Positions 26,325 to 35,931 are shown, counted from the first letter of the stretch. The stretch is DNA of 64,000 nucleotides from Methanosalsum zhilinae DSM 4017 (GCF_000217995.1 NC_015676.1:1032103-1096102), one strand, 5' to 3'. Program-made: numbers and translations. The notes: generated by a model not told the origin, from the letters alone.

Positions 26325-27815
26325 ATGGATTTACCTAAAAAATATTTAATTTTTTTAATAGTCTTGTTTTCTTTCGCTGGGCTATATTATATTAGTTTGT
26401 ACAATTATCTATTATTTCATACTTTAATTGAAGGTTTCACCATTGTCGTAGCTTGTTGTATTTTTGTAATTGCATGGAATTCAAGAAAATTTGCAGAAAA
26501 TAGTTATTTGCTCTTTTTAGGTATAGCTTATCTTTTTATTGCAGGTATGGACGCTATTCATACACTTAGTTATACAGGCATGGGACTGTTTTTAGGGTAT
26601 GATTCAAATCTGCCTACTCAGTTATGGATTATTGCAAGATATATGGAAAGCTTTTCATTTCTTGTAGCTGCTGTTTTTATAAAACGCAATATCAACCCTG
26701 GACTCACATTTGCAGGATATTCAATAATTAGCATAATTCTATTAGCATCAATATTTCAATTTAATATTTTTCCAGACTGTTTTATTGAAGGAGTAGGATT
26801 AACAACTTTTAAAGTCTTAAGTGAATACACTATATCCTTAATACTCCTCTTTTCTGCAATTATTTTATTCAAAAATAAAAACGAATTTGATCCAAAGGTA
26901 AGCAATTTGATATTAATAGCTATAATGCTAACTATTTTAACAGAACTAACGTTCACATTTTACATTGATGTATATGGCTTTTCAAATATGGTGGGACATT
27001 TCTTAAAACTGGCATCTTTTATCCTCATTTATCAGGCAATAGTTATTACTGGCATATCTCAACCATATAATTTAATTTTCAGGGATCTACAAAAAAATGA
27101 AAAGAAGTTGAAGGAAGAAAATGAATTAAAAGATTTGTTTACAGATATTCTTCGACATGACCTCTTGAATCCAGCAAATGTCATTAAAGGTTATACTGAT
27201 ATTTTACTTGAAAATGAGAAAAATGAAAATAATTTAAAGATTCTTAAAATTATCAAAAAAAATAATGAAAAAGCAATAGAGATTATAGAAGCAGCATCCC
27301 AGTTATCAAAATTAGAAAATACTGACAGCCTGGGATTTGAAGATGCTGATATTGGGGTTATATTTAAGAAGGTGATACAAAATTTCAAATTTACGATAGA
27401 AGAAAAAAATATGAAAGTGAAGTTCATTGCAGACGGGATTTACTGTGCCAGAATAAATCCATTGATAGAAGATGTTTTTGTGAATTTACTTTCAAATGCT
27501 ATTAAGTACAGTCCTGATGGAGAAGAAATTATTATCGATATATTGGATGCCGGAAGTGACTGGAAAGTAACAGTTACAGATCATGGTCAGGGAGTATCAG
27601 ACAGCGATAAACAAGCAATCTTTAAACGCTTTAAACGAGCAAATAAAGGCGGAGTTAAAGGTACAGGTCTGGGCCTTGCTATCGTGAAAAGAATCATAGA
27701 GCTACATGATGGAGAAGCTGGAGTAGAAGATAATCCTAAAACCAGTGGATGCGTTTTTTGGGTTACAGTTAAAAAATCCACATATTCTACTAAAAGTGAA
27801 CAAAAACCTGGCTAA
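26325..27815 (+). CDS. Membrane sensor histidine kinase with MASE3 domain
   Basis: About 496 aa. The first 230 residues form a seven- or eight-helix membrane sensor of MASE3 type (AGMDAIHTLSYTGM, ARYMESFSFLVAA, FTFYIDVYGFSN). It is followed by a coiled coil, a HisKA box (DILRHDLLNPANVIKGYT, phosphoacceptor His near residue 275) and an HATPase domain with N (LLSNAIKYSPDG), G1 (DHGQGVSD) and G2 (GTGLGLAIV) boxes. No receiver domain or response regulator is adjacent, which is usual for orphan methanogen kinases. Signal unknown. ATG 26325 is preferred; TTG 26304 is possible. Confidence 0.88.
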   Translation: MDLPKKYLIFLIVLFSFAGLYYISLYNYLLFHTLIEGFTIVVACCIFVIAWNSRKFAENSYLLFLGIAYLFIAGMDAIHTLSYTGMGLFLGYDSNLPTQLWIIARYMESFSFLVAAVFIKRNINPGLTFAGYSIISIILLASIFQFNIFPDCFIEGVGLTTFKVLSEYTISLILLFSAIILFKNKNEFDPKVSNLILIAIMLTILTELTFTFYIDVYGFSNMVGHFLKLASFILIYQAIVITGISQPYNLIFRDLQKNEKKLKEENELKDLFTDILRHDLLNPANVIKGYTDILLENEKNENNLKILKIIKKNNEKAIEIIEAASQLSKLENTDSLGFEDADIGVIFKKVIQNFKFTIEEKNMKVKFIADGIYCARINPLIEDVFVNLLSNAIKYSPDGEEIIIDILDAGSDWKVTVTDHGQGVSDSDKQAIFKRFKRANKGGVKGTGLGLAIVKRIIELHDGEAGVEDNPKTSGCVFWVTVKKSTYSTKSEQKPG

Positions 27816-27836
27816 AGTCCAGGTGGTAGTTCACTT
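27806..27836. terminator. Hairpin at kinase 3' end, resembling an IS605-type end
   Basis: ACCTGG / CCAGGT form a 6-bp stem around loop CTAAAGT, overlapping the last codons of the kinase gene. It is followed by GGTAGTTCACTTTATTT. GTAGTTCACTTT also occurs at 38764-38778, and GTGAACTGCTC...CTAAAG (its complement type) at 48810-48829, so this may be a domesticated IS605 left end acting as a terminator. Confidence 0.45.
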
Positions 27837-27877
27837 TATTTCTTAACATTCAGGCCTACAGTGATTGGAATCTCTAT

Positions 27878-28174
27878 TTACTTGCCGCCCTCAACCAGGC
27901 AGTAATAAGTCTCTGTAAGGTTATTCTCTTTGTACACTTCACATTCAGGACATACACATCCTTTCTCATCCGTAATGCAGTTGCTTTTTCCAAAGGCACA
28001 AAACATTCCCTCTATGTGATCTATTTCTGAAATGTTCCCTTTGAATGCTCCTTTAAGGAGCTCAGCTGTATTGGAGGGTATTGATTTTACTTTGCAAGCA
28101 AAACTATAGCTTGGACATTTCTTCATACAGATACATTTCATGAGATTCTCTTTGTTCTTTTCCACTCCTTCCAC
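27878..28174 (-). CDS. DUF2769 cysteine-rich protein
   Basis: A 98-residue protein with eleven cysteines in the pattern of DUF2769 (PF10967): NLMKCICMKKCPSY, a lone Cys in FACK, GMFCAFGKSNC, GCVCPECEVY and YYCLVEGG. The C-x-C-x3-C and C-x-C-x2-C groups suggest an iron-sulfur cluster or zinc site; the family is nearly restricted to methanogens and related anaerobes and its role is unknown. The usual start is near MKCICMKK upstream residues; ATG 28174 is kept because MEGVEKNKENLMKC matches the family N-terminus. Confidence 0.8.
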   Translation of the reverse strand: MEGVEKNKENLMKCICMKKCPSYSFACKVKSIPSNTAELLKGAFKGNISEIDHIEGMFCAFGKSNCITDEKGCVCPECEVYKENNLTETYYCLVEGGK

Positions 28175-28338
28175 TCAAATCACCTTTCTTTTGTCGATGT
28201 CAAACGCTCTGAAAAACAACTTGTACGCACAAGCTGCATACCATATAAATGTGGTTATGGATACTATTTAATGGTATTTGTTCGTTATTTAGTTTCACAT
28301 ATGCAGGATAAAAAAATCCTGATTATGTGTGTCTGCTA

Positions 28339-29202
28339 TCATGCCATTTTCTCAGGGCCTTTTACTGACCACCATATCCTTACCCTGGTGGAGCTGGCAT
28401 CATAGACATATTTTTCATTATCAACCTGCAAAGTCTCCTGAAAATATTGTTTGAGTATTTTCCTTTGCTGCTCATTCTCAATGGCAAAGTGATTTTTCTG
28501 CTCGTTTACTGCTTCATCCAGTGTTAAATATTTTTCAGTCCTGCCAATAATAAATGGTTCCAAATGGGGGTATATTCCCATCTGGTAGAGCACATTGAAC
28601 AGTATATCACACTTGGGTGAGGGATGATATTCACTTCCATGCAATGCAGGCCATATCCTGAAGGAATGTTCATCCCATGGTGTATTACCGGCAAACCAGT
28701 AGAGGTATATATAATCTGAAGATACTGCCTGCATATCCTCGATAGCCCTGCGGATGTCAGGCATACCCAGTGAGAACGATGCAATCACCACATCATAGGG
28801 CCCGTCAAGGTCCTTTTCAACATCTATGTCCTCCCACCTTTTCCTGACAATAGATATATTATCTCTTCTGTACTCTGCTATCTTCTCATCAAGGACCTCC
28901 AGCATACCCTTTGAGGGTTCAACGGCAGTCACATGTCCAACTTTTTCTGAGATGGGTATGGAAAGTGTTCCGGGTCCTGCTCCAATATCAAGAACTTTGG
29001 AATGGGGTGTTATATGAAGATCTTTGATGGTTTCTTTTGCCCGTTTCTGTCCATCTCTCTGTGAAATGTTCCAGAATCTTTTTGCACTCTCACGGTCTTC
29101 CCATATAGAAGAGCATTCCTTCCTGTTTTTGCTTCTCTGGCTTTTCTGTATCTGATCTGTCCAGACACGGTTCCAATCTATATTATTGTACACATCATTC
29201 AT
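28339..29202 (-). CDS. Class I SAM-dependent methyltransferase
   Basis: A 287-residue methyltransferase: motif I VLDIGAGPGTLS near residue 80, followed by VTAVEPSKGML (acidic residue binding the SAM ribose), then DVVIASFSLG as motif IV/post-motif. The C-terminal part is helical with aromatic clusters (WFAGNTPWDEH). The gene lies about 55 bp downstream of a metal-chelate ABC importer on the same strand, so it probably belongs to that operon. A role in modifying the imported chelate or a corrinoid or metallophore is plausible but inferred. Confidence 0.82.
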   Translation of the reverse strand: MNDVYNNIDWNRVWTDQIQKSQRSKNRKECSSIWEDRESAKRFWNISQRDGQKRAKETIKDLHITPHSKVLDIGAGPGTLSIPISEKVGHVTAVEPSKGMLEVLDEKIAEYRRDNISIVRKRWEDIDVEKDLDGPYDVVIASFSLGMPDIRRAIEDMQAVSSDYIYLYWFAGNTPWDEHSFRIWPALHGSEYHPSPKCDILFNVLYQMGIYPHLEPFIIGRTEKYLTLDEAVNEQKNHFAIENEQQRKILKQYFQETLQVDNEKYVYDASSTRVRIWWSVKGPEKMA

Positions 29203-29255
29203 ACTTTGGCCTATGCTCTCAACTGTTTGCTTAACACTTAATATTCATGGTTCTG

Positions 29256-30008
29256 TCAGACTGGTATTACTACAGATACATTATGATAGTTCTGTATGGT
29301 GACCGGTACGCCATATACTTCTTCTATTATCTGTGGAGATATATCTGTTATACTCCCTGCTGCAAATATGGTTCCATTTTTAAGAAAAAGGAATTTATCG
29401 GCGTATCTGAAGGCAAGGTTCAGGTCATGCATGGTCATAATTGCAGAAACATCTTCTTTTTTCACAACATCCCTGATTATATCAAGTATATTCAGCTGGT
29501 TCTTAAGATCAAGACTACTTGTTGGTTCATCAAGCAGTAAAAGCTTTGGATTTTGTGCAAGAGCCCTTGCAATACCTATTTTCTGTAGTTCTCCTCCACT
29601 AAGCTCGTCTATATATCTAAGTGCAAGATCCTCAAGCTTCAGTCTTTTGATAACAGCCTCCACAAGCATCACATCTTCTGTACTGATATTCCATTTTATG
29701 TGTGGCATCCTGCCCAGAAGGATAGCATCAAATGCCGTCAGTTTTGCAGACTCGCAGTGCTGTGGAACATACCCCAGGCGGCGTGCGATCTCTATCTGCT
29801 CAAGCTTAAGCACATCCTCCTCTTCTATCATTATTGTCCCTTTGTCTGGTTTAAGTATTGCGTTCATACATTTGAGCAGGGTGGTCTTCCCCACCCCGTT
29901 TGGTCCGAGTATAGCAAGTATCTCATTCTTCTTCAGATGAAACTTGATATTACTGAGAACTTCTTTGCTGCTATAGTTAAATTCCACTCCATTTACATCT
30001 AATATCAT
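29256..30008 (-). CDS. ABC transporter ATPase, FecE/BtuD type (metal-chelate import)
   Basis: A 250-residue ATPase of the iron-siderophore/cobalamin importer class: Walker A GPNGVGKTT, Q-loop VPQHCE, signature LSGGELQK, Walker B LLLLDEPTSSLD and switch His in MTMHDLN. ATG 30008 overlaps the permease stop by ATGA and has GGAG upstream. The substrate may be ferric siderophore, haem or cobalamin; the sequence does not decide. It forms one operon with the permease and the binding protein at 30005-32300. Confidence 0.92.
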   Translation of the reverse strand: MILDVNGVEFNYSSKEVLSNIKFHLKKNEILAILGPNGVGKTTLLKCMNAILKPDKGTIMIEEEDVLKLEQIEIARRLGYVPQHCESAKLTAFDAILLGRMPHIKWNISTEDVMLVEAVIKRLKLEDLALRYIDELSGGELQKIGIARALAQNPKLLLLDEPTSSLDLKNQLNILDIIRDVVKKEDVSAIMTMHDLNLAFRYADKFLFLKNGTIFAAGSITDISPQIIEEVYGVPVTIQNYHNVSVVIPV

Positions 30009-31075
30009 ATTCTTCTCCACTTTAGTATAATATATATAAACGCAGGTGCACCCAGAAATGAAGTAAGCACAGCTACAGGAAGCTGGTATGGCTGTATCAT
30101 TGCCCGAGCAACAGTATCAGCACACAGAAGCAGCAGTGCTCCCATCACAACACTGCCAGTAATTAGGAACCGATGGTCATCTCCTATGAGTCGGCGTACC
30201 ATGTGAGGGCATATTAGCCCAATAAAACCAATAACTCCTAGGAAAGCAACAGTAATGGCAGTGACAAGCGATGCCCATATCATACCCCACAGTCTTACTT
30301 TCTCAACATCCACGCCAAGACCCTTTGCAGTCTCATCCCCTGCATCTATAGCATTGTATTTCCAGCGGTTTAGTGTGAAATACACAAAAGCAATGATAAC
30401 TATCACAGATATCAGGCCCAGCTCTTCCCAGCTTGCCCTTGAAGTATCTCCAAAGGTCCAGAATACCATAGAAGCAAGTTGTACATCATCTGCAAAGTAC
30501 TGCAAGAACATAGTACCTGCCGTGAACAGAGATCCCATGGCAACACCTATCAGTATCATTACTTCGGGAGTTGTTCCTCTTATCCTTGCAAACATTAGTA
30601 TGACAGCGGTAGCTATCATTGCAAAAACAAATGCTGCAATTGTTGTGGTATAGGGATTGTTTATAGTAACTGCAGTTCCAACGCTACTGCTTGTACTACC
30701 AGCTCCCAGTATAATTATTGAGAACGCTGCCCCAAAGGCTGCAGCATTTGATATTCCAAGGGTGAAAGGCGATCCAAGGGGGTTTCGGAGTATGGACTGC
30801 ATCACGACCCCCGAGATAGCAAGCCCGGCACCTGCAACAATAGCTGTAAGTACCTGTGGCAGACGAATGTTCCATATTGCACTGTCCCATGTAGGTGAAA
30901 TACTTTGTCCTGCAAGTGTCCTGATAACATCAAGTAGCGGGATATCAATAGGTCCAGTGGATATTGAATACACAGCTGCCAAAAACAGCAGGAAGATGCC
31001 TGTAAGTATATAGCTGACCTTCCTGGCAGTGTGCTCCTTGTACCTGCTTACAATATCTCCTGCTCCACTGCTCAT
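30005..31075 (-). CDS. FecCD-family ABC permease (metal-chelate import)
   Basis: A 356-residue permease with about ten membrane helices. It has the family hallmarks LPQVLTAIVAGAGLAISGVVMQSILRNPLGSP in the first third and GVIGFIGLICPHMVRRLIGDDHR at the ATPase-contact loop, and GAPAFIYIILKWRR at the end. It would form a homodimer importing chelated iron, haem or cobalamin with the FecE-type ATPase downstream (ATGA overlap) and the lipoprotein encoded upstream. Confidence 0.93.
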   Translation of the reverse strand: MSSGAGDIVSRYKEHTARKVSYILTGIFLLFLAAVYSISTGPIDIPLLDVIRTLAGQSISPTWDSAIWNIRLPQVLTAIVAGAGLAISGVVMQSILRNPLGSPFTLGISNAAAFGAAFSIIILGAGSTSSSVGTAVTINNPYTTTIAAFVFAMIATAVILMFARIRGTTPEVMILIGVAMGSLFTAGTMFLQYFADDVQLASMVFWTFGDTSRASWEELGLISVIVIIAFVYFTLNRWKYNAIDAGDETAKGLGVDVEKVRLWGMIWASLVTAITVAFLGVIGFIGLICPHMVRRLIGDDHRFLITGSVVMGALLLLCADTVARAMIQPYQLPVAVLTSFLGAPAFIYIILKWRRI

Positions 31076-31133
31076 ATGCTTTATCTGTCTCCTTTCTTAC
31101 GTTCGTTGTCTGTAACTCTTCTTGTTTTTCTTC

Positions 31134-32300
31134 TTACAAATCCACCTTTGTGAACGCAGGGGTAGTAAAGATATGTTTCATTGTATCATACACGTGTGCT
31201 CCCATCTGTTCATCTCCCATACCAACAAGGAATGTGTAGATTTCAGCTCCTTTCTCATCAATATCTACGTCTTCAAACCTGTCAGGATACAGTAGCTTAC
31301 CTGTATAATATGAGTTCACAAGAACTGATCCATAATTCTGTGTATACCAATTGTAAGGCAAAACTGTGTAGACTTCTGATGATTTTACAGCACTTAGTTG
31401 CCTGTAAGCACTGTCTGTCTGAAGCTGATATACAGCACAGGACTTATCCTCAGATTGAGTGGTGGACAAATCCACAAAAAGTATTTCTGGATCCCAGCCA
31501 AGCAAGCTTTCCTTTGAAACTTCGACACTGCTAAGTTCTCTTGTTGGATCATATGCTACATTCTTAGCATTTATGAAAAGGAAAGGTGGATATGTAGGTT
31601 CTGTGGAATGGAATCCATGTGGACCCCTACGGGCAATGCCACCTACATAGCATGTTGTCTTTTCTTCTTCAGGTACATCTTTTGTACGCTCGTTAAGGTC
31701 TGCAATAGTCTCATCAAAAAATGCTATGAGCTCTTCAGCACGTTCCTCTTTACCAAGTACTTCGCCCATTATCTCAAAGGATCTGTACATATCTGATCTA
31801 TAATTGACCATATCTCCATAGTTAAGTACAACAACCGGAATGCCTGTTCTTCTCTGCAGCTCCACAGGATCATATGCATCTGCAGAATAAGTCTTGAATA
31901 TTACCTGGGGTTGTGGGTCAAGCATCAATATTTTCTCAGGGTCATCATTACCTCTAAACTCTCCAAATACCGGATAATCCTTAAACTGCGGGTTTGCAAT
32001 AGCATAGGGTCTGGCATCATAATTTGATTCTCGGGTTTCGATACTGTCCACACCAACTATTCTGTCCTGAGCCTGGAGATATGTCAGATATCTCAGAGCG
32101 CCGGAACCTGAACAAATGACATGATCCGGGGATTTTGGTACCTCCACATTCCTGCCAAGGGCATCGGTAACTGTTATCATCTCATAATCAGACTGGGTGC
32201 TCTGGGAACTGGATGAATTATCCATGCATCCGCAGGCAAACACTGAAACTGCAACAAGTGTAACTAATAGTGTAAAAGTTAATATCCTGCTTTTTTGCAT
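31134..32300 (-). CDS. Substrate-binding lipoprotein of a metal-chelate ABC importer
   Basis: A 388-residue lipoprotein: basic start MQKSRIL, hydrophobic segment and lipobox-like FACGCMDN. The body is the FepB/BtuF type (PF01497): ITVTDALGRNVEVP, later DPEKILMLDPQPQVIF and LLGWDPEILFVDL. It would capture the chelate outside the membrane and deliver it to the FecCD permease encoded 58 bp downstream. Ligand unknown. First gene of the operon; an upstream AT-rich palindrome (32384-32397) may be an operator. Confidence 0.9.
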   Translation of the reverse strand: MQKSRILTFTLLVTLVAVSVFACGCMDNSSSSQSTQSDYEMITVTDALGRNVEVPKSPDHVICSGSGALRYLTYLQAQDRIVGVDSIETRESNYDARPYAIANPQFKDYPVFGEFRGNDDPEKILMLDPQPQVIFKTYSADAYDPVELQRRTGIPVVVLNYGDMVNYRSDMYRSFEIMGEVLGKEERAEELIAFFDETIADLNERTKDVPEEEKTTCYVGGIARRGPHGFHSTEPTYPPFLFINAKNVAYDPTRELSSVEVSKESLLGWDPEILFVDLSTTQSEDKSCAVYQLQTDSAYRQLSAVKSSEVYTVLPYNWYTQNYGSVLVNSYYTGKLLYPDRFEDVDIDEKGAEIYTFLVGMGDEQMGAHVYDTMKHIFTTPAFTKVDL

Positions 32301-32663
32301 CCTATGTCTCCTTCTGATTTTATGCCATTATGTTTTTTTCTTCAAAATATAAGCACATATTATTAATATTTTATTAATTCGTGTTATTAATTAATAATAA
32401 AATGCAGATTAACCTATAAATATATGTAATTTAATGCAGAAAAACATATTAAAATGAAGTTATTTTATTATTTTAGATAATTATTCTTTCCTTTTGAGAT
32501 CATCAATTTGATTGACTGTTAAATCCGATGTAGTAAATTAAGTTAAAGGTCAATGAAATACTTTATTTAATTCGAAAAATAACGGTGGTAACCATATGAT
32601 TGAACCTACTATCAAAATGATTGAAGATATATCACTTAATTGATGTAAAATTATAATTTCAGC
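32301..32663. promoter_or_regulatory. Spacer with AT-rich palindrome upstream of the binding-protein gene
   Basis: About 360 bp. TTATTAATTAATAA at 32384-32397 is a perfect palindrome in a very AT-rich stretch, about 85 bp upstream of the reverse-strand importer operon; it is a candidate metal-regulator operator. A micro-ORF (ATG 32595, MIEPTIKMIE..., 15 codons) with GGTGGT before it is too short to call. Nothing else seen. Confidence 0.35.
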
Positions 32664-34088
32664 TTAAAAGCTTAATCGTTCATTCTTCATTAGTCTCACT
32701 ATGTAAAGTCTTGCCCATACAAAAATGATAACAGAACCAATCATGTTACCTATGACTATTCCCCACCATATGCCAGTAAGTCCCATATCAAGACTAAAGG
32801 CAAATATGATCGTGAACACAGGTACAAATATAAGGGCTCGAAGAATAGTTGCAACAAGTGAATTCAATCCTTTACCAATACCCTGGAATAGTGAAGATGA
32901 GAGCATTCCCAGGGAGATCATTGGATAGAATATGCAAATTATCCTGAGAAACGTGATCACATCATCGGTTATATGGGAAGCATCTTCAGACATTGTGAAT
33001 ATGTAAGCTAGCTGTGGTGCTAGAATAAAGGTCAAAAATGCAATGACAGTTTCTACAAGAATCCCCACCTTCATGGAGTAGATATGAGAGGATGATAACC
33101 TATCATATGTTTTCTCTCCAAAAGAATAGCCTGACATGGTTACAACGGCTGTAGAAATACCCATTAATGGTGCAATGGCTATAGTCACAATACGCCACCC
33201 TACCGTATAAACAGCCACTCCATCCGTATTGCTAGCCGTAATGATAATAACGTTCATTATAAGCATCATAAGAGCCATGGAAGTCTGTTGTGCGGCAGCT
33301 GGAAAGCTTACTCTGAATATATCCCATAAAATACTTTTATCAAAGCTAAAATCGCTGAAATCAAATTCCAAGTATGTATCTTTTTTGAAAAATAACCACT
33401 TGCCCATTAAAATAGACGTTATTCCCATAGATATCACTGTAGCCCATGCTGCACCGGAAACTCCCATTTCCAGTGTGTAAATAAATATTGGGTCAAGAAA
33501 TATGTTAAGCACAGAACCAAATATCATCGCGTTCATAGCGCGTTTGGAATCCCCTTCACTTCGAAGTATAGCGTTTGCTACATTCGTAAAAAATAGCAGA
33601 ATACTGCCTCCAAATATAATACGTCCATATGAGGTCGCCATTTCAGTAGTTCTGCCAGCACCTATGTATGTGAATATCTGTTCTGCAAATATGTACAGAG
33701 GTACAGTAAAAATCACAGATATGATCAACAGAAGGATGAATGTATGTACTGCAACATTATCCGCGCCTCTCTTATCTCTAAGACCTAGTCTTCGAGATAT
33801 AGCCGACCCACCTCCTACCCCAAGTCCGTTTGAAAGTGCAATTATAACAAAAAAGAAAGGAAATACAAAACCAACAGCTGCAAGAGCATCCGCCCCTAGA
33901 CCAGATACCCAGAAAGTATCTACAAGATTATAAAGTGTCTGCACTAGCATACCCAGCATCATGGGGAATGCCAGTTTTCTTATAGCCGTTTGAGGATCAC
34001 CTGCTAGAAGCCTCATGGAAGATGTTTCTTTATGGCCATTGCTCGGATCATCATAGTCGTATGTCTGAGCAGAATTAGTTTTATTCAT
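32664..34088 (-). CDS. MATE-family multidrug/organic-cation efflux protein
   Basis: A 474-residue membrane protein with about twelve helices in two similar halves, typical of MATE transporters: PMMLGMLVQTLYNLVDTFWVSGLG in helix 1-2, VGGGSAISRRLG in the loop after helix 3, and the matching second half (FPAAAQQTSMALMML). It would expel drugs or metabolites using Na+ or H+. ATG 34088 overlaps the MarR stop by a few bases, so MarR and MATE form one operon whose promoter contains tandem palindromes. Lying between two chelate importers, it might export a metallophore, but that is inference. Confidence 0.9.
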   Translation of the reverse strand: MNKTNSAQTYDYDDPSNGHKETSSMRLLAGDPQTAIRKLAFPMMLGMLVQTLYNLVDTFWVSGLGADALAAVGFVFPFFFVIIALSNGLGVGGGSAISRRLGLRDKRGADNVAVHTFILLLIISVIFTVPLYIFAEQIFTYIGAGRTTEMATSYGRIIFGGSILLFFTNVANAILRSEGDSKRAMNAMIFGSVLNIFLDPIFIYTLEMGVSGAAWATVISMGITSILMGKWLFFKKDTYLEFDFSDFSFDKSILWDIFRVSFPAAAQQTSMALMMLIMNVIIITASNTDGVAVYTVGWRIVTIAIAPLMGISTAVVTMSGYSFGEKTYDRLSSSHIYSMKVGILVETVIAFLTFILAPQLAYIFTMSEDASHITDDVITFLRIICIFYPMISLGMLSSSLFQGIGKGLNSLVATILRALIFVPVFTIIFAFSLDMGLTGIWWGIVIGNMIGSVIIFVWARLYIVRLMKNERLSF

Positions 34089-34527
34089 CTGAAACCTTAT
34101 ACATTTCATTCTCAGAAGCTATATTCATGGCAGCTTTTTCAATCATGGAAACGAATAATTTTTGTTCATATGGATTCAAATCGCGTAATAAGATAGCATT
34201 TAATTTGGATCTCAAGCTGAGCAAAACATCTCTCATATTGTGTCCTTTATCTGTAAGATAAACACAATATATCCTTTTATCAAGAGAGTCACGCTTACGG
34301 ATAACGTAACCCGCTTCTTCTAACCTACTGATGGATCTTGTGATAGTTGCTTTATCATACTTTAATAAGCTAGCAAGCGTTTCTTGACGTACACCATCCT
34401 GATGGATCAAGTACATGAATAAAGGAAATTGACCACTTCCTATACCATATGGTTCAAGTTTTTTTGAAAGGTATATGTTCATTGATCTGAATAAATATGA
34501 AATATTTCTTCCAATGCATAAATTCAT
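34081..34527 (-). CDS. MarR-family transcriptional regulator
   Basis: A 148-residue winged-helix repressor: dimerisation helix at the start, then GVRQETLASLLKYDKATITRSISRLEEAGYVIRKRDSLDKR, the MarR recognition helix and wing with the conserved D-x-R, and YLTDKG after it. It is first in an operon with the MATE transporter, a classic ligand-relieved efflux arrangement. The upstream tandem palindromes at 34600-34628 are probably its own operators. Confidence 0.9.
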   Translation of the reverse strand: MNLCIGRNISYLFRSMNIYLSKKLEPYGIGSGQFPLFMYLIHQDGVRQETLASLLKYDKATITRSISRLEEAGYVIRKRDSLDKRIYCVYLTDKGHNMRDVLLSLRSKLNAILLRDLNPYEQKLFVSMIEKAAMNIASENEMYKVSDE

Positions 34528-34599
34528 GCTGTTTTTTCCGGTTGTAATTTTTACTCATTGAAGATATATCCAAAAAATCACCTTTGCTAAGTTCTGATA

Positions 34600-34628
34600 G
34601 TTGCATATGCAACCGTTGCGTATGCATC
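34600..34628 (-). promoter_or_regulatory. Tandem palindromic operator in the marR-MATE promoter
   Basis: GTTGCATATGCAAC (34600-34613) is a perfect 14-bp palindrome and GTTGCGTATGCATC (34615-34628) an imperfect copy 15 bp on, i.e. on almost one and a half helical turns. On the reverse strand, a TATA-like TTTTATATTA lies at about 34633-34642, so the operators cover the expected transcription start. A repressor bound here would block initiation; MarR is the natural candidate. Confidence 0.65.
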
Positions 34629-34785
34629 TAATAATATAAAAATATTCAGGCAGTGGTTCATATTTGAAATTACCCCTTAAGATAATCATTATTAGCAAAA
34701 AAAATCCGTTTATGTACTTTAAATTAAGACATGATTCCACTTTCAATCCTGTTTGTAATATTTTATAGCATGGAGGTATGTTTTT

Positions 34786-35925
34786 ATGCTTAATAAATTA
34801 ACTAAAAAGAGTGGTATAGTAACATTAGTTGCTGTCTTGATGGTAATAGCAACAATGATATTTTTTTCCGGGTGTCTTGGAGAAGAAGGAGGTAGAGGAG
34901 ATATTGATGGTAGTGAAGCACAAGCAACTATAAAAATAACAGATATGGCTGGCAGAACAGTCGAAGTGCCCGAAAATGTGGATAGAGTTGCTGCAGTAGG
35001 AGCAGGTGCACTGCGCCAATTAGCATACTTTAATGCTATGGATAAAGCTGTAGGTACCGAACAACATGAGCAAGAAGAAGAAGCAGTTCCATACATAATC
35101 GCTAATAAGGATATAATAGCTGACCTTCCTTCAATTGGACCTAACCATGGGGGTAATGCTGAACTAATTGCTGGAGCTCAACCAGAAGTTATTTTCTTCA
35201 GTTTGGTAAGTGGTGATGTTAGTGATGCTAATAACCTCCAAAGCAAAACAGGGGTACCTGTAGTTGTCGTGGATATGGGAGATTTGTACCATTATAGGCA
35301 TGTTCTTTATGAATGCTGGGATACTTTTGGGTCAGTTCTTGGTAAAGAAGACCGTGCTCAGGAACTCCAGGATTATACTGAAGACCTGATCGCAGACCTT
35401 GATTCTAGGACCAAAGACATACCTGATGAAAATAAACCCCTATTGTATGCAGGAGGTACTTCACATCGTGGTGGACATGGTCTGCTGGGTAGTAGGTCAC
35501 CATATACTTCTTTCCAGCACCTAAACGCAAATGATGCTCTAGATGTGTTAGGATATGAGGAATCAACACCTGTTAACATTAATCGGGAAGACCTACTCAA
35601 TTGGGATCCTGAAATGTTGTTCGTTGATATTGGGAACATTGACCTTGTAAGAAACGATTTTGATCGAAACCCTGCATATAAAGAACTGAAAGCGTACCAA
35701 GAAAATCAAATATATGGAATTCTACCAACATCATCCTATCAAAGAAATTTTGAATCAACACTAGCAAACTCATACTTTATAGGTTCTACAGCATACCCGG
35801 ATGAATTCAGTGATATCGACGCAGAAGAAAAAGCTGATGAAATCTATACAATGTTCCTTGGAGAACCTGTATATCAGGAACTCGCTGATAAACTTGGTGC
35901 AGGGTATGGCCCTGTTGACCTTTGA
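34786..35925 (+). CDS. Substrate-binding lipoprotein of a second metal-chelate ABC importer
   Basis: A 379-residue lipoprotein with lipobox-like SGCLGE at about residue 30 and the FepB/BtuF fold (ITDMAGRTVEVPENVDRV, AGAQPEVIFF, LLNWDPEMLFVDIG). It resembles the binding protein at 31134-32300 in motif order, so the two are probably paralogues with different ligands. GGAGG lies just upstream of the ATG. It is followed six bases later by the permease gene, on the forward strand, opposite in direction to the first importer. Confidence 0.9.
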   Translation: MLNKLTKKSGIVTLVAVLMVIATMIFFSGCLGEEGGRGDIDGSEAQATIKITDMAGRTVEVPENVDRVAAVGAGALRQLAYFNAMDKAVGTEQHEQEEEAVPYIIANKDIIADLPSIGPNHGGNAELIAGAQPEVIFFSLVSGDVSDANNLQSKTGVPVVVVDMGDLYHYRHVLYECWDTFGSVLGKEDRAQELQDYTEDLIADLDSRTKDIPDENKPLLYAGGTSHRGGHGLLGSRSPYTSFQHLNANDALDVLGYEESTPVNINREDLLNWDPEMLFVDIGNIDLVRNDFDRNPAYKELKAYQENQIYGILPTSSYQRNFESTLANSYFIGSTAYPDEFSDIDAEEKADEIYTMFLGEPVYQELADKLGAGYGPVDL

Positions 35926-35931
35926 GGAAAG

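Noticed and set aside
32595-32642. 15-codon ORF with a Shine-Dalgarno (MIEPTIKMIE)
   Set aside because: Too short and without a neighbour or homologue I recognise; could be chance.
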